Source: JASFYU01 sp045046905 (lineage in GTDB: Bacteria > Bacteroidota > Bacteroidia > Flavobacteriales > Flavobacteriaceae). From it: DNA of 27,656 bases. This document shows positions 1-7,962 of this stretch, piece by piece. The stretch covers positions 1-27,656 of the forward strand of contig JASFYU010000159.1 in NCBI GenBank assembly GCA_045046905.1, read 5' to 3'. The position numbers were made by a program, and so were the translations under genes. How positions within the stretch are numbered: position 1 is the first letter of the stretch; every line of letters starts with the position of its first letter. The notes beneath the pieces were generated by a model. That model ran no database searches. It was not told where the DNA came from and saw only the letters and a program-made list of their open reading frames with translations.

Positions 1-365
1 TTGTTTTGTTTAATTTTCTCAATAAATTCAGGATTTCTATTGAGCTCTTGAATAATGAAATTGGGCAAATACGGGTGTTTTAAAATAAACGTAATATAGT
101 TGTGCGTAAAGTTTTTAATCTTTTCTTCAATTGATGAATCGTCATTTAAAATAGCATTTAACTGTGGTGCCAAAAGAGAGAATGCGTTTTTGAACACTGC
201 TTCAAAAAGCAGTTGTTTGCTACGGTAGTAATAATGAAGCATTGCCTTGTTAATACCCGCTTCATTGGCAATTTCTTGCATTCTTGAACCATCCATTCCT
301 TTACGCTGAAACACATTTTTGGCAGCAGTAAGTATTCGATTCTCAGTATTTGTATCTTTTACCAT
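1..365 (-). CDS. TetR/AcrR family transcriptional regulator (partial, C-terminus cut by window edge)
   Basis: Read on the minus strand from an ATG at 365-363, the frame is open to the window edge and gives about 121 residues starting MVKDTNTENRILTAAKNVFQ. The N-terminal helix-turn-helix is typical of TetR repressors: an ILTAAKNVF helix, then MQEIANEAGINKAMLHYYYRSKQ, in which the recognition helix ends in the family's characteristic YYY(R/K)SK turn. The ligand-binding domain that follows is only partly in the window, so the effector cannot be guessed. A perfect 14-bp palindrome lies 17 bp upstream of the start and is the likely self-regulatory operator. TetR genes of this kind commonly sit beside efflux genes, which would lie to the left of the window. 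The fold assignment is firm; the target is unknown. Confidence 0.9.
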   Translation of the reverse strand, partial: MVKDTNTENRILTAAKNVFQRKGMDGSRMQEIANEAGINKAMLHYYYRSKQLLFEAVFKNAFSLLAPQLNAILNDDSSIEEKIKNFTHNYITFILKHPYLPNFIIQELNRNPEFIEKIKQN

Positions 366-381
366 TACTAACTATAAGGTT

Positions 382-395
382 TAACCATATGGTTA
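382..395. promoter_or_regulatory. Perfect 14-bp palindrome, probable TetR operator
   Basis: TAACCATATGGTTA is a perfect inverted repeat of two 7-bp arms, centred between positions 388 and 389. It lies 16 bases beyond the start codon of the TetR gene (first base at 365), where a self-repressing TetR protein would be expected to bind. The rest of the gap up to 636 shows no ORF or other clear signal. Confidence 0.6.
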
Positions 396-636
396 GCAAA
401 GGTAGTGAAAAATTTATAATAGAACAGAGCATACGTTTTACATACATAGTATAGGGAGATTATGAGAACGTAAAATCATTTATTTGATGTATAGCCACTA
501 TTCAGCCGAGTGCTTTTGAGATAAAAAATGCTATTTTTTGTAGTTCAGGATTATAGCAGAGCTAGTACAACGAAAATAGTCGTAGAAGTATGGGAAAAAG
601 AGTTCATTTTAGCCAGAATTGACTTCAGATAAGCAG

Positions 637-1467
637 TTAACTTTTGAGATTAATACTTCTCAAATAACTAATTACCATAGTATTGAATAGCTTCGGTTGC
701 TCTACATTGACCACATGTCCGCAATCTTCGATTATAAATAGTTGAGAGTTTGAATGCGACTGCACCACTTTTTTAATGGTAGGCAAAAAGAGATAATCCT
801 CTCCTCCCATCACATACAAAATCGGTATTTTAATATCGGTAGCTCTAAAAAATCGCAATAAGGGATTAATTTCAGATGTCAGTTTAAACCATCTGATAAA
901 CTCATTTTGGTACATTTTTTTTGCCTCCCGCACAAAAAGAGATCTCGACTCTTTGTGGTTTCTATTTGGCATTATGATAAAAGAAAAGAATTTGTACAGC
1001 CATAAATAAGGAACAACAGACTTAAATAGTATCCCCAAACGCATTAATATCCGAGATCTAAAGTCTAACTTCATAATGGCGCCGCCCATAATCATACTGT
1101 TTACCCTATCGGGAAAATTTTCAGCGATGTTACGTATTAAGATAGTACCAAGAGAAATTCCGATAAAATGAGAGGTTTCTATTTTTTCATGGTCTATAAC
1201 CTCCATAATATCTTCGGTGATGCAATCAAAGGTGTACTTTTTACTAAAAACATCTTTTAAATGGAGTTTTGAATTTCCATGACCCCTCAAATCCAACAAA
1301 AGAACATTAAAATACTTTCTAAATTCGCGTACCTGCTTATACCATATAGAAGAACTTCCACCAGCCCCATGGACAAAGGTCACCCAGGTTTCTGAATTTT
1401 TATGTATATGTGTTGTATAGCTAAGCAAAATATTTTCTAAAAAGTTCCTAATTCTCGAGCAAATCAC
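637..1467 (-). CDS. Alpha/beta hydrolase fold protein
   Basis: 276 residues with a complete alpha/beta-hydrolase signature. The oxyanion-hole motif HGAGG is at 33-37, the RGHG strand-turn at 61-64, the nucleophile elbow G-I-S-L-G at 103-107 (Ser105), the acid in GGED (Asp224) and the catalytic His251 in DCGH. The size and the RGHGNS element fit the haloperoxidase/lipase/esterase group, but the substrate cannot be told from sequence. There is no clear signal peptide, so it is probably cytoplasmic. The first Met is used because the frame has few alternatives before the HGAGG strand; a start a few codons later is possible. It is followed on the same strand by the TetR gene after a 271-bp gap and is divergent from the small gene at 1660. 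Confidence 0.85.
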   Translation of the reverse strand: MICSRIRNFLENILLSYTTHIHKNSETWVTFVHGAGGSSSIWYKQVREFRKYFNVLLLDLRGHGNSKLHLKDVFSKKYTFDCITEDIMEVIDHEKIETSHFIGISLGTILIRNIAENFPDRVNSMIMGGAIMKLDFRSRILMRLGILFKSVVPYLWLYKFFSFIIMPNRNHKESRSLFVREAKKMYQNEFIRWFKLTSEINPLLRFFRATDIKIPILYVMGGEDYLFLPTIKKVVQSHSNSQLFIIEDCGHVVNVEQPKLFNTMVISYLRSINLKS

Positions 1468-1629
1468 AATGTATTAAAACTTTTTCGAGTGGCGCATTTT
1501 AAATCGATTTTTTTTACTGATCCAATTTATGTTTTGGCAAAAAGATCGGGCCATTACTAAAAACAGACCTATCATCTGATTATTAGGCATCTCTCATCTG
1601 ACAAAACATCTAAAATCGCATTTCAAACG

Positions 1630-1637
1630 TATATTTG
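1630..1637 (+). promoter_or_regulatory. Bacteroidota-type -7 box upstream of the small gene
   Basis: TATATTTG fits the TAnnTTTG -7 consensus of Bacteroidota sigma-A promoters. It lies 7 bp before the first in-frame ATG (1645) and 22 bp before the second (1660), which favours the second as the real start. No TTTG -33 box is evident at the right distance. Confidence 0.4.
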
Positions 1638-1659
1638 TAAGAACATGATAACCACGACT

Positions 1660-1857
1660 ATGAACAAACAATATTGCAAAGTAGGATCGATTACACCAAT
1701 TGCTGCTGACAGCAATACCATAACTCTTTTAGAATACCAATATCAAACTTTTTTGGACAAGGCTGGTAACATAAAATACACCGACACCAAGTTGGTGGAG
1801 TTTTTTGAATCTAAGGCTCTGAAAATAAAAAGGGTTTTGGAGAATTTAATGAAGTAA
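1660..1857 (+). CDS. Small protein of unknown function (65 aa; 70 aa if started at 1645)
   Basis: A short basic protein (MNKQYCKVGSITPIAADSNT...VLENLMK) that I do not recognise. It has a single Cys, no signal peptide and no membrane segment; the C-terminal third (KLVEFFESKALKIKRVLENL) is probably helical. The frame also contains an ATG at 1645, but a -7-like box at 1630-1637 would leave almost no leader for it, so the ATG at 1660 is preferred. The stop codon ends at 1857 and the convergent pyrF stop begins at 1858, so the two genes meet with no spacer. The promoter-like box and the compact fit against pyrF support it being real. Confidence 0.55.
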   Translation: MNKQYCKVGSITPIAADSNTITLLEYQYQTFLDKAGNIKYTDTKLVEFFESKALKIKRVLENLMK

Positions 1858-2679
1858 TCAACTCAGGTTTTTAAGTTCCAACGCCATTTGTTTTTGTAGC
1901 TCCTCTGCTTTTCGTGCGGCTGCATTTGCAAAATCATTCTCTTTTGAAGCATAGATGATTCCTCGAGAAGAGTTGACCAATAAGCCTACATTTTTGTTCA
2001 TTCCATACTGGCAGACTTCTTTTAAACTACCGCCCTGAGCACCTACACCAGGGACTAACAAAAAATTATCGGGTACAATTTTTCGAATATCGACCAAGTA
2101 ATTGGCCTTTGTAGCACCTACAACGTACATCAAGTTTTCAGCATTAGCATACGTTTTAGAAGTCTCTATAACTGTTTTATACAGCTCCTTGCCATCGACC
2201 ATCTTAGTTTGAAAATCAAAGGCGCCCACATTGGAAGTCAACGCCAGCAAGATAGTATGCTTATTTTCAAATGCCAAGAACGGCTCTACCGAATCTTTTC
2301 CCATATAGGGCGCTATGGTAATCGAATCAAAGCCGAGTTCTTCAAAAAAAGCCTTGGCATACCGAGTCGATGTATTTCCGATATCTCCTCTTTTAGCATC
2401 TGCAATGGTAAACTGTTCTGGGTAGTTTGTATTCAAATAGTGTATGGTCTTCTCTAACGACTGCCACCCCTTGATGCCATAGGCCTCATAAAAGGCAATA
2501 TTGGGCTTATAAGCGACACATAAATGCTGTGTAGCGTCGATAATGGCCTTATTGAAAGCGAAAACAGGGTCTTCTTCCGCTAATAAATGCGATGGTATTT
2601 TTTCCAAATCTGTATCTAGACCAATGCATAGAAAAGATTTTTTTTTATGAATTTGTGCAATAAGATCCTCAGTGGTCAT
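1858..2679 (-). CDS. pyrF: Orotidine 5'-phosphate decarboxylase
   Basis: 273 residues; decarboxylates OMP to UMP, the last step of de novo pyrimidine synthesis, in the cytoplasm. The TIM-barrel start FLCIGLDTDLEKIP (16-29) carries the first substrate Asp, and the catalytic K-x-x-D array lies in DAKRGDIGNTSTRYAKAFF (Lys96, Asp99). The phosphate-binding end is PGVGAQGG, followed by NSSRGIIYA. The length of about 270 and the RGDIGNTS form mark it as the longer type 2 PyrF family, found in Bacteroidota, actinobacteria and myxobacteria, rather than the 230-residue E. coli type. It lies downstream of prfA on the same strand with a 154-bp gap that holds an inverted repeat, so co-transcription is possible but not certain. 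Confidence 0.96.
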   Translation of the reverse strand: MTTEDLIAQIHKKKSFLCIGLDTDLEKIPSHLLAEEDPVFAFNKAIIDATQHLCVAYKPNIAFYEAYGIKGWQSLEKTIHYLNTNYPEQFTIADAKRGDIGNTSTRYAKAFFEELGFDSITIAPYMGKDSVEPFLAFENKHTILLALTSNVGAFDFQTKMVDGKELYKTVIETSKTYANAENLMYVVGATKANYLVDIRKIVPDNFLLVPGVGAQGGSLKEVCQYGMNKNVGLLVNSSRGIIYASKENDFANAAARKAEELQKQMALELKNLS

Positions 2680-2699
2680 TACTATTGGTTATTTGGGTT

Positions 2700-2738
2700 G
2701 TTGGCTGTTGGTTGCCGGTCGTGGTTATTTCAGCCAAC
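2700..2738. repeat. 8-bp inverted repeat within a TTGG-rich intergenic tract
   Basis: GTTGGCTG at 2700-2707 is exactly complementary to CAGCCAAC at 2731-2738. The tract from 2684 to 2725 is a quasi-periodic run of TTGG and GGTT motifs. It lies between prfA and pyrF. No T-run follows on either strand, so I do not call it a terminator. Confidence 0.45.
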
Positions 2739-2833
2739 ATAATCTATATTATGAACAAGAATGGTTTTCACGTTTTGAAAATTACTCCAAAAGTAAATAA
2801 ACAATCTTTACAGGAACCAAGAGCCTAAGATTT

Positions 2834-3910
2834 TTAAAATACCTCAGAGGCTTCTTTTAACTTCTCGGTATTCTCAACCAACATCAATTCATCAATAATT
2901 TTTTGAATATCTCCGTTGATAATATTCTGTAGATCGTATAAGGTTAAGCCAATCCTATGATCGGTAACCCTACCTTGTGGGTAGTTGTAGGTTCGAATTT
3001 TCGCAGAACGATCTCCACTGCTCACCTGTGAATTTCGCTTTGCAGCATCTGCCTCTTGTTTCTTTGCCAACTCCATATCATAGAGTCGAGAACGCAATAC
3101 CTTGAATGCTTTGTCTTTGTTTTTATGCTGTGATTTTTGATCTTGGCATTGTGCGACCAAACCGGTCGGTAGATGCGTTAAACGCACTGCCGAATAGGTC
3201 GTATTCACAGATTGCCCACCGGGTCCTGAGGAGCAGAAAAAATCGATACGTACATCTTTTGGTTCAATTTGAACATCAAAATCCTCAGCCTCAGGCAGCA
3301 CCATAACGGTTGCAGCGCTAGTATGTACCCGACCTTGGGTTTCAGTCTGTGGCACACGCTGTACACGGTGTACCCCAGCCTCAAATTTCAAAATACCATA
3401 GACATCAGAACCGCTGACTTCAAATTGAATTTCTTTATACCCCCCATTAGTACCCTCACTAAGGTCAATCACATTTGTTCTCCAACCCCTTGATTCACAA
3501 TATTTGGTATACATTCTAAAAAGATCTCCTGCAAAGATACTGGCTTCATCACCACCGGTTCCGGCACGTATCTCAACCACCACATCTTTGGCATCCTCTG
3601 GATCTTTGGGTATAAGCATCAATTTTATTTCCTCCTCTAGAAGCGGCAACCCGTTTTTGGCTTCCTCTAACTGCATTTTGGCCATCTCAAGCATCTCTGC
3701 ATCACTGCCATCAGAAATAATTTCCTTGGCCTCCTGAATATTATCGGTAAACTCAATGTATTGGTCTCGCTTCTCTACAAGGTTTTTTAAATCTTTATAA
3801 TCCTTTGTCAATTGTACATAACGCTTTTGATCCGATATCACATCAGGCTGTATTATAAGGTCTGAAACCTCATCAAAACGCTGTTTTATTATGTTCAATT
3901 TATCTATCAT
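2834..3910 (-). CDS. prfA: Peptide chain release factor 1
   Basis: 358 residues, the usual length for bacterial RF1. It recognises UAA and UAG stop codons in the ribosomal A site and triggers release of the finished peptide. The peptidyl-hydrolysis motif GGQ is at 231-233 in SSGPGGQSVNTTYSAVR. The codon-recognition tripeptide P-x-T is PQT at 187-189, in the RF1 context HRVQRVPQTETQGRVHTSAA; RF2 would have SPF. The N-terminal helical domain occupies about 1-100. Gln233 is the residue that PrmC methylates. It precedes pyrF on the minus strand. The amber codon in the divergent membrane gene at 3976 would be read by this factor. Confidence 0.97.
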   Translation of the reverse strand: MIDKLNIIKQRFDEVSDLIIQPDVISDQKRYVQLTKDYKDLKNLVEKRDQYIEFTDNIQEAKEIISDGSDAEMLEMAKMQLEEAKNGLPLLEEEIKLMLIPKDPEDAKDVVVEIRAGTGGDEASIFAGDLFRMYTKYCESRGWRTNVIDLSEGTNGGYKEIQFEVSGSDVYGILKFEAGVHRVQRVPQTETQGRVHTSAATVMVLPEAEDFDVQIEPKDVRIDFFCSSGPGGQSVNTTYSAVRLTHLPTGLVAQCQDQKSQHKNKDKAFKVLRSRLYDMELAKKQEADAAKRNSQVSSGDRSAKIRTYNYPQGRVTDHRIGLTLYDLQNIINGDIQKIIDELMLVENTEKLKEASEVF

Positions 3911-3975
3911 ATCCCAGTATACTGTTGGATTGCGAATTTACGATAAAATTGTATATTTAAATAAATATATCAGAT

Positions 3976-4287
3976 ATGATACATTCCATCTTTAATCCTA
4001 AAACGTATCGAATCGTCTTCCCCTTTTATAAACAATCTTTATAGTTGTGTCTGCTAATTACACTATTGCTATTATTCTTTAAGCTGCCTTTATTATCTAT
4101 TCTTTTTATAAAATTTATATTTTTTATGCTATTGTTTCTTATTTACTCAGAAGTGAAGCTAAGCCAACAATTGACTTTTTATCAAAATTTTGGCCTCTCA
4201 AGGACCACACTTTTTATTATTTCATTTTTAATCGATATCCCCTTTACTATTGTTCTCTTTTTAATATACTCATCACTTATATACTAA
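3976..4287 (+). pseudogene. Small ABC-type membrane protein interrupted by an in-frame amber codon
   Basis: An ATG at 3976 opens a frame of 22 codons (MIHSIFNPKTYRIVFPFYKQ...), then TAG at 4042-4044, and the same frame continues without another stop for 80 codons to 4287. The part after the stop has two or three membrane segments (LCLLITLLLLFF, ILFIKFIFFMLLFLIY, LFIISFLIDIPFTIVLFLIY) around a polar stretch SQQLTFYQNFGLSRTTL. Read through the TAG, it looks like one short permease-like subunit with a cytoplasmic N-terminus. Alternatively translation starts at the TTG at 4045 just after the stop. It ends 7 bp before the ABC ATPase gene and is probably its partner. Either the gene is broken or its start has moved; sequence alone does not decide. 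Confidence 0.55.
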
Positions 4288-4294
4288 ATGTATT

Positions 4295-4948
4295 TTGATT
4301 TTAGAAGCCGATAATATAGAACTCAACTTTGATGGAAAGAAAATTCTGTACGGGGTTTATCTAAAAGCCGAAACAGGGAAAGTAACAGGAATACTCGGCA
4401 GAAATGGATGCGGAAAAACATGTTTGCTTCGTATCATTTATGGCAGTTTTACACCAAAATATAAAAACATACGCAAAAATGGGGTGTATCAAAAAAGAAG
4501 GTTATTTCAAACCAATACTATTGCATACTTGCCCCAGCACCAATTATTGCCAGATACCTTGAAACTTTGTAACGCTTTTAAATTATTTAAAGTGGATTGG
4601 AATACGTTTGTAAATACATTCGACACTTTTAAAAGCCACAGACAATCAAAGGCAAACATATTATCTTCTGGAGAACTTCGTGTTGTTGAAACGTATCTTG
4701 TTCTCCATTCAAAAAAGGAAATTATACTATTAGACGAGCCTTTTTCATTTATCGCACCCCTTTATATCGAAAAATTCAAAACATTGATAAAAGAGAGGAA
4801 AACTGAAAGTGCTATTCTTATTACAGACCATTTTTACCGTGATATTCTCGATGTCAGCGACACCATCTATTTTCTAAAAAACGGACATTCTAAAATCATT
4901 AAGTCCAAAGTAGACTTAGAAAATGAGGGCTATATTAATCTAGATTGA
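4295..4948 (+). CDS. ABC transporter ATP-binding protein
   Basis: 217 residues with all ATPase motifs. Walker A is GRNGCGKT (35-42, Lys41), the Q-loop is LPQHQ (Gln81), the signature is LSSGE (123-127, variant of LSGGE), Walker B is IILLDEP (Asp147, Glu148), and the H-loop is ITDHF (His179). It would energise a transporter with a separate membrane subunit; the small membrane ORF directly upstream is the only candidate here. The frame has no ATG near its start; TTG at 4295 is used, and an ATG at 4288 is out of frame. Both members of the pair thus lack a conventional start, which may mean slow decay, although the ATPase core is intact. The transported substrate is unknown. Confidence 0.85.
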   Translation: MILEADNIELNFDGKKILYGVYLKAETGKVTGILGRNGCGKTCLLRIIYGSFTPKYKNIRKNGVYQKRRLFQTNTIAYLPQHQLLPDTLKLCNAFKLFKVDWNTFVNTFDTFKSHRQSKANILSSGELRVVETYLVLHSKKEIILLDEPFSFIAPLYIEKFKTLIKERKTESAILITDHFYRDILDVSDTIYFLKNGHSKIIKSKVDLENEGYINLD

Positions 4949-5045
4949 CAAAACCCTTGGCCGTATTCAAAACGTTCTCTAGCTCACAATTTAATCTTGC
5001 CCTGCATGAAGCCTTGAATGCAAGGCTGTTCGTGACTTCAATACT

Positions 5046-6323
5046 TTAATTGCCCACAAAGGTAGTACCCATTGTTACAATAAAAGCGTTCAGCCCATCA
5101 CTGCGGTCATAGGCATTAAAACGTAAATCTATGGCCTTTAGGCCAAACGTAAATATCTTGGCCTTCGTAAAAATATCTTTATAGCGGATTCCCATACCAT
5201 ATTGATGGGCACTATAGGCTGATAGGTCATAATCAGAGGTATAAAAACCCGCCGTAGACAAAGCTGCTTCTTTTTTATAAAAATAGTCAGAAGCTGTCTG
5301 GGTATAATACCGGTAGGTGGGGTATACGGTAAATGCATCAGTCAGTTTTATAGGCACCTCTAAACTTGCCGTATGTGAGGTAATACCCCAATCATCAGAG
5401 TAAAACCGATAATAACTTCGCAATACAATACGATCATTCAAGTAATAGTTTAAACGCCCACCAATAGGAATTTTAAACCGACTCTCAGGCAGTTGTTCTA
5501 CATCATCAGCCAATTGAAAATCCTCAATAAAAAAATCATTGACATCACTAAAATAAACACGTTGATGTGGCGCGCTTAACAAGCCTTTTTGCGAGACCAG
5601 ATCCATAAATAATGACCCCTGCATTCTTTTACTCAAGATCTGTGAGATACCCAGTGAAAGCGTATATGAATTCCTGTTCTCCTTATCAAAGACCGTAAAA
5701 GAGGGGTTGTAACTACCACTGCCCACTATTCGGTTGTCAGCGAAACCATTTCTAAGTTCTATAGGATACTGCGGCCTCCATGAATCTAAATACACTTGAA
5801 CATTGGCCGATATTTCTGTATTCTTTTCATTGAGCAAACGGGTATACCCGCCACCAAAACCTATTGAAAAATAATCATACTCCGATGAGATATAAGCCTG
5901 CGCAGAATATATCTTGTTCCTGTCTTCTGAGCTATGCTGATAAGAAGGGTTAAAATGAATCAGAACATCTTGTTTTGAAGCTCCTGAAGAGGCGTTAAAC
6001 GGACTCGCTGCATTAGCAGGGTTGCCATCAAAAGGATTCACATTACTTGATGAGGCCGAAGTGTAGGCCGATATACCCACATCTACCGTTAGCACGTCAT
6101 CAGGATTCAACGGGATCTTTACCACTATACTAGAAGTGGCATCAGTCAATTCTTCAGTACCCTCACCCCCGGTAACTGCGGCATTTTGCCCATCTTGGCT
6201 GTACAAGCTAAACAAAAGCTCTATTTCAGCGGACTCTAACACCCTTCTTTTATAAGCCGTATCTTCTTGAGAGAAAGCCGATAAAATTGTAAAAAATAAT
6301 ATGAATTGGAGGAGTTTTTTCAA
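5046..6323 (-). CDS. DUF3570 outer-membrane-type protein
   Basis: 425 residues. A signal peptide (MKKLLQFILFFTILSAFSQE) is followed by RRVLESAEIELLFSLYSQDGQNAAVTGG and then alternating aromatic beta strands (YSAQAYISSEYDYFSIGFGGGY, LRSYYRFYSDDWGI) to the end, which suggests a beta-barrel. This matches the DUF3570 family as I know it. It is the last gene of a minus-strand run Rieske-thioredoxin-ApbE-DUF4266-DUF3570; ApbE and DUF4266 are recurrent neighbours of the family. A Ser/Ala/Asn-rich segment at about 85-118 contains NASSGAS (110-116), which resembles the Asp-x-x-Ser-Gly-Ala-Thr/Ser motif that ApbE flavinylates, with Asn in place of Asp. Function is unknown. A dispersed repeat separates it from DUF4266. 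Confidence 0.8.
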   Translation of the reverse strand: MKKLLQFILFFTILSAFSQEDTAYKRRVLESAEIELLFSLYSQDGQNAAVTGGEGTEELTDATSSIVVKIPLNPDDVLTVDVGISAYTSASSSNVNPFDGNPANAASPFNASSGASKQDVLIHFNPSYQHSSEDRNKIYSAQAYISSEYDYFSIGFGGGYTRLLNEKNTEISANVQVYLDSWRPQYPIELRNGFADNRIVGSGSYNPSFTVFDKENRNSYTLSLGISQILSKRMQGSLFMDLVSQKGLLSAPHQRVYFSDVNDFFIEDFQLADDVEQLPESRFKIPIGGRLNYYLNDRIVLRSYYRFYSDDWGITSHTASLEVPIKLTDAFTVYPTYRYYTQTASDYFYKKEAALSTAGFYTSDYDLSAYSAHQYGMGIRYKDIFTKAKIFTFGLKAIDLRFNAYDRSDGLNAFIVTMGTTFVGN

Positions 6324-6389
6324 TCTGAGTTCTTTTATTTTTTTGTTATGGCCTGTATTAATTCAAACTTCATATTCAAAAACCTAAAC

Positions 6390-6490
6390 AATCAACAACC
6401 TCTACCCAAAGGTACGAGGTATGCTTCCGAAAAAACATTTTTCATTTCAAGGCAAGCCTCGGGGAATTAAACCCTCAATGAGGGATTAAA
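6390..6490. repeat. Dispersed intergenic repeat, copy A
   Basis: About 100 bp that recur, diverged, at 16764-16893 in the same orientation. Shared blocks include ACGAGGTATGCTT, a CATTTTT stretch, AGGCAAGCCT and the closing block AACCCTCAATGAGGGATTAA. Parts are self-complementary (CGAGG with CCTCG; CCCT with AGGG). This copy lies between DUF4266 and DUF3570, inside a likely operon. It has no coding potential. Confidence 0.75.
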
Positions 6491-6552
6491 TCTAAGTGTC
6501 ACGTTTACTATTGTATGGCTACAAATATTATGATTTTTAAAAAGTTATTTGG

Positions 6553-6762
6553 CTAGTTGCAGCCGCATCCGCCACCTGTCTTACCGCCGTTGGCTCCTGA
6601 AGCACCTTCACGATAAATTTGAAAATTGGTCTCAAAGCGCTCACTTCCCTTTGCCGACAATTGCATTTCCTCATCATTGATATATACTTTTTCATACTCT
6701 TTTACAGCCACACAAGATGTGCTGAAAAGTATAAGAAAAGCCATGAGCAGTAATTTTTTCAT
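6553..6762 (-). CDS. DUF4266 small lipoprotein with C-terminal GGGCGCN
   Basis: 69 residues from the ATG at 6762; a longer frame to 6822 adds an unconvincing charged N-terminus ahead of a good signal peptide. A type II signal peptide ends in the lipobox STSC (Cys17), so the mature protein is a short lipid-anchored peptide. The middle is charged (VKEYEKVYINDEEMQLSAKG), and the tail REGASGANGG-KTGGGCGCN is glycine-rich with two cysteines (Cys66, Cys68) at the very end. This is the DUF4266 pattern, which as far as I recall co-occurs with DUF3570 and ApbE. The role is unknown. The C-G-C end could bind metal, form a disulfide handled by the neighbouring thioredoxin-like protein, or be modified. 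It lies between ApbE (204 bp upstream) and DUF3570. Confidence 0.8.
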   Translation of the reverse strand: MKKLLLMAFLILFSTSCVAVKEYEKVYINDEEMQLSAKGSERFETNFQIYREGASGANGGKTGGGCGCN

Positions 6763-6966
6763 ACTATAGAAATTGTTTTGAATTCTATCAATTGTTTTTC
6801 TATGTCCCTTTTTGCGCATCATTTTGTTAAAATCTTTTCAAGTAGCCTTGTTATTATTACACCACCCCTCCAACTCGCCCATAGCTCACGCTATGTCGTA
6901 CCTCATGCTGCATCAAAAATAGCCTATATAGATTCCAATCATACAATTCAAAACAGTTTCTTAAAG

Positions 6967-7962
6967 TTAGGGATTATTGTCAAACAAAATACCCTTACTT
7001 TTATGAATCTTATTATCACTATCGACTAAGATTACCTCAATACCGCCTAATTGGTTTATCAACGCTATTCCCGCGTCTTTTCCCATAACAAAAACAGCTG
7101 TAGCCAATGCATCGCAGATTTCAGCACTTTTCGAAAATACGCTTACACTATTGATACCCGTAGTGGGGTATCCTGTTCGGGGGTCTATTATATGTGAGTA
7201 CTTTTTGCCATCAAAATGTACATACTTCTCGTAATTTCCTGAAGTAGCAACAGAAGATTCTAATATGGGCAGCCATGAAAAGACCTTATCCTTGTTCAAG
7301 GGGTTGGCAATACCAATCAGCCATTTTTCACCACTTGCCTTTGTACCCCAGGTAGTGAGGTCACCAGAAGCATTGATGATCCCGGCCACTACCTGTTTCG
7401 AAACCAATAATTTTTTTGCCTTGTCTGCAGCATAGCCTTTACCTATAGCCCCAAAAGAAATCTTCATGCCCTTTAATTTCAAAAAAACCGTTTGAGCCTT
7501 AGTATTCAAAATGATATTTTGAAAGCCAATTTTAGTGATAGACTCTTTAATCTTAGTTTCGGTAGGTTTATGATCCATAGAACCATCGAACTTCCATACT
7601 TGATCCAGTGAGGCGTAAGAAATATCAAAAGCACCATCGGTGATTTCAGAAATCTGCTTGGCACGCTCTATCAATTTGAATAGTTCATGGCTTACTTCTA
7701 CAGGCTTTATACCCGCATTTTTATTTATCAATGCTGTTTCAGAATCAGAATCCCATGAGGAAATCATTTTTTCAATACGCCTAATCTCGGCCGCGGCCTC
7801 ATCGATATTTATGTATCCTAATTCTTCATTTACTGTGACTACCGTAATATCAAATCGACTGCCCATCAGTTTTAAAGTTCTGTGTACAGTAACGTATTTT
7901 TTCTCCTGCCCAAAACTACTAAGGACTAGAAAACAAAAAATTAAGGAAAAAAGAAGCCTCAC
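6967..7962 (-). CDS. apbE: FAD:protein FMN transferase (ApbE family)
   Basis: 331 residues, a normal ApbE length. It transfers FMN from FAD to a Ser/Thr of an exported protein, outside the cytoplasmic membrane. A signal peptide (MRLLFSLIFCFLVLSSFGQ) is not followed by a lipobox Cys. Family landmarks are LMGSRFDITVV (32-42), DGAFDISYASL (109-119), GAIGKGYAAD (171-180), NASGDLTTWG (197-206), DPRTGYPTTG (260-269) and the metal/catalytic segment CDALATAVFVMG (Asp284, Thr288). The start overlaps the end of the thioredoxin-like gene by 4 bp, indicating translational coupling. No FMN-binding-domain (PF04205-like) substrate is encoded nearby, so its target is open; DUF3570 or DUF4266 are candidates by context. 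Confidence 0.95.
   Translation of the reverse strand: MRLLFSLIFCFLVLSSFGQEKKYVTVHRTLKLMGSRFDITVVTVNEELGYINIDEAAAEIRRIEKMISSWDSDSETALINKNAGIKPVEVSHELFKLIERAKQISEITDGAFDISYASLDQVWKFDGSMDHKPTETKIKESITKIGFQNIILNTKAQTVFLKLKGMKISFGAIGKGYAADKAKKLLVSKQVVAGIINASGDLTTWGTKASGEKWLIGIANPLNKDKVFSWLPILESSVATSGNYEKYVHFDGKKYSHIIDPRTGYPTTGINSVSVFSKSAEICDALATAVFVMGKDAGIALINQLGGIEVILVDSDNKIHKSKGILFDNNP

Noticed and set aside
5010..5027. Hairpin AGCCTTG-AATG-CAAGGCT between the ABC ATPase and DUF3570
   Set aside because: No T-run on either strand; too weak to call a terminator, though it could end both convergent transcripts.
6880..6895. CATAGC-TCAC-GCTATG inverted repeat between ApbE and DUF4266
   Set aside because: Short, single copy in the window and not followed by T residues. 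The 200-bp gap around it may be another dispersed repeat, but I cannot show that from this window.
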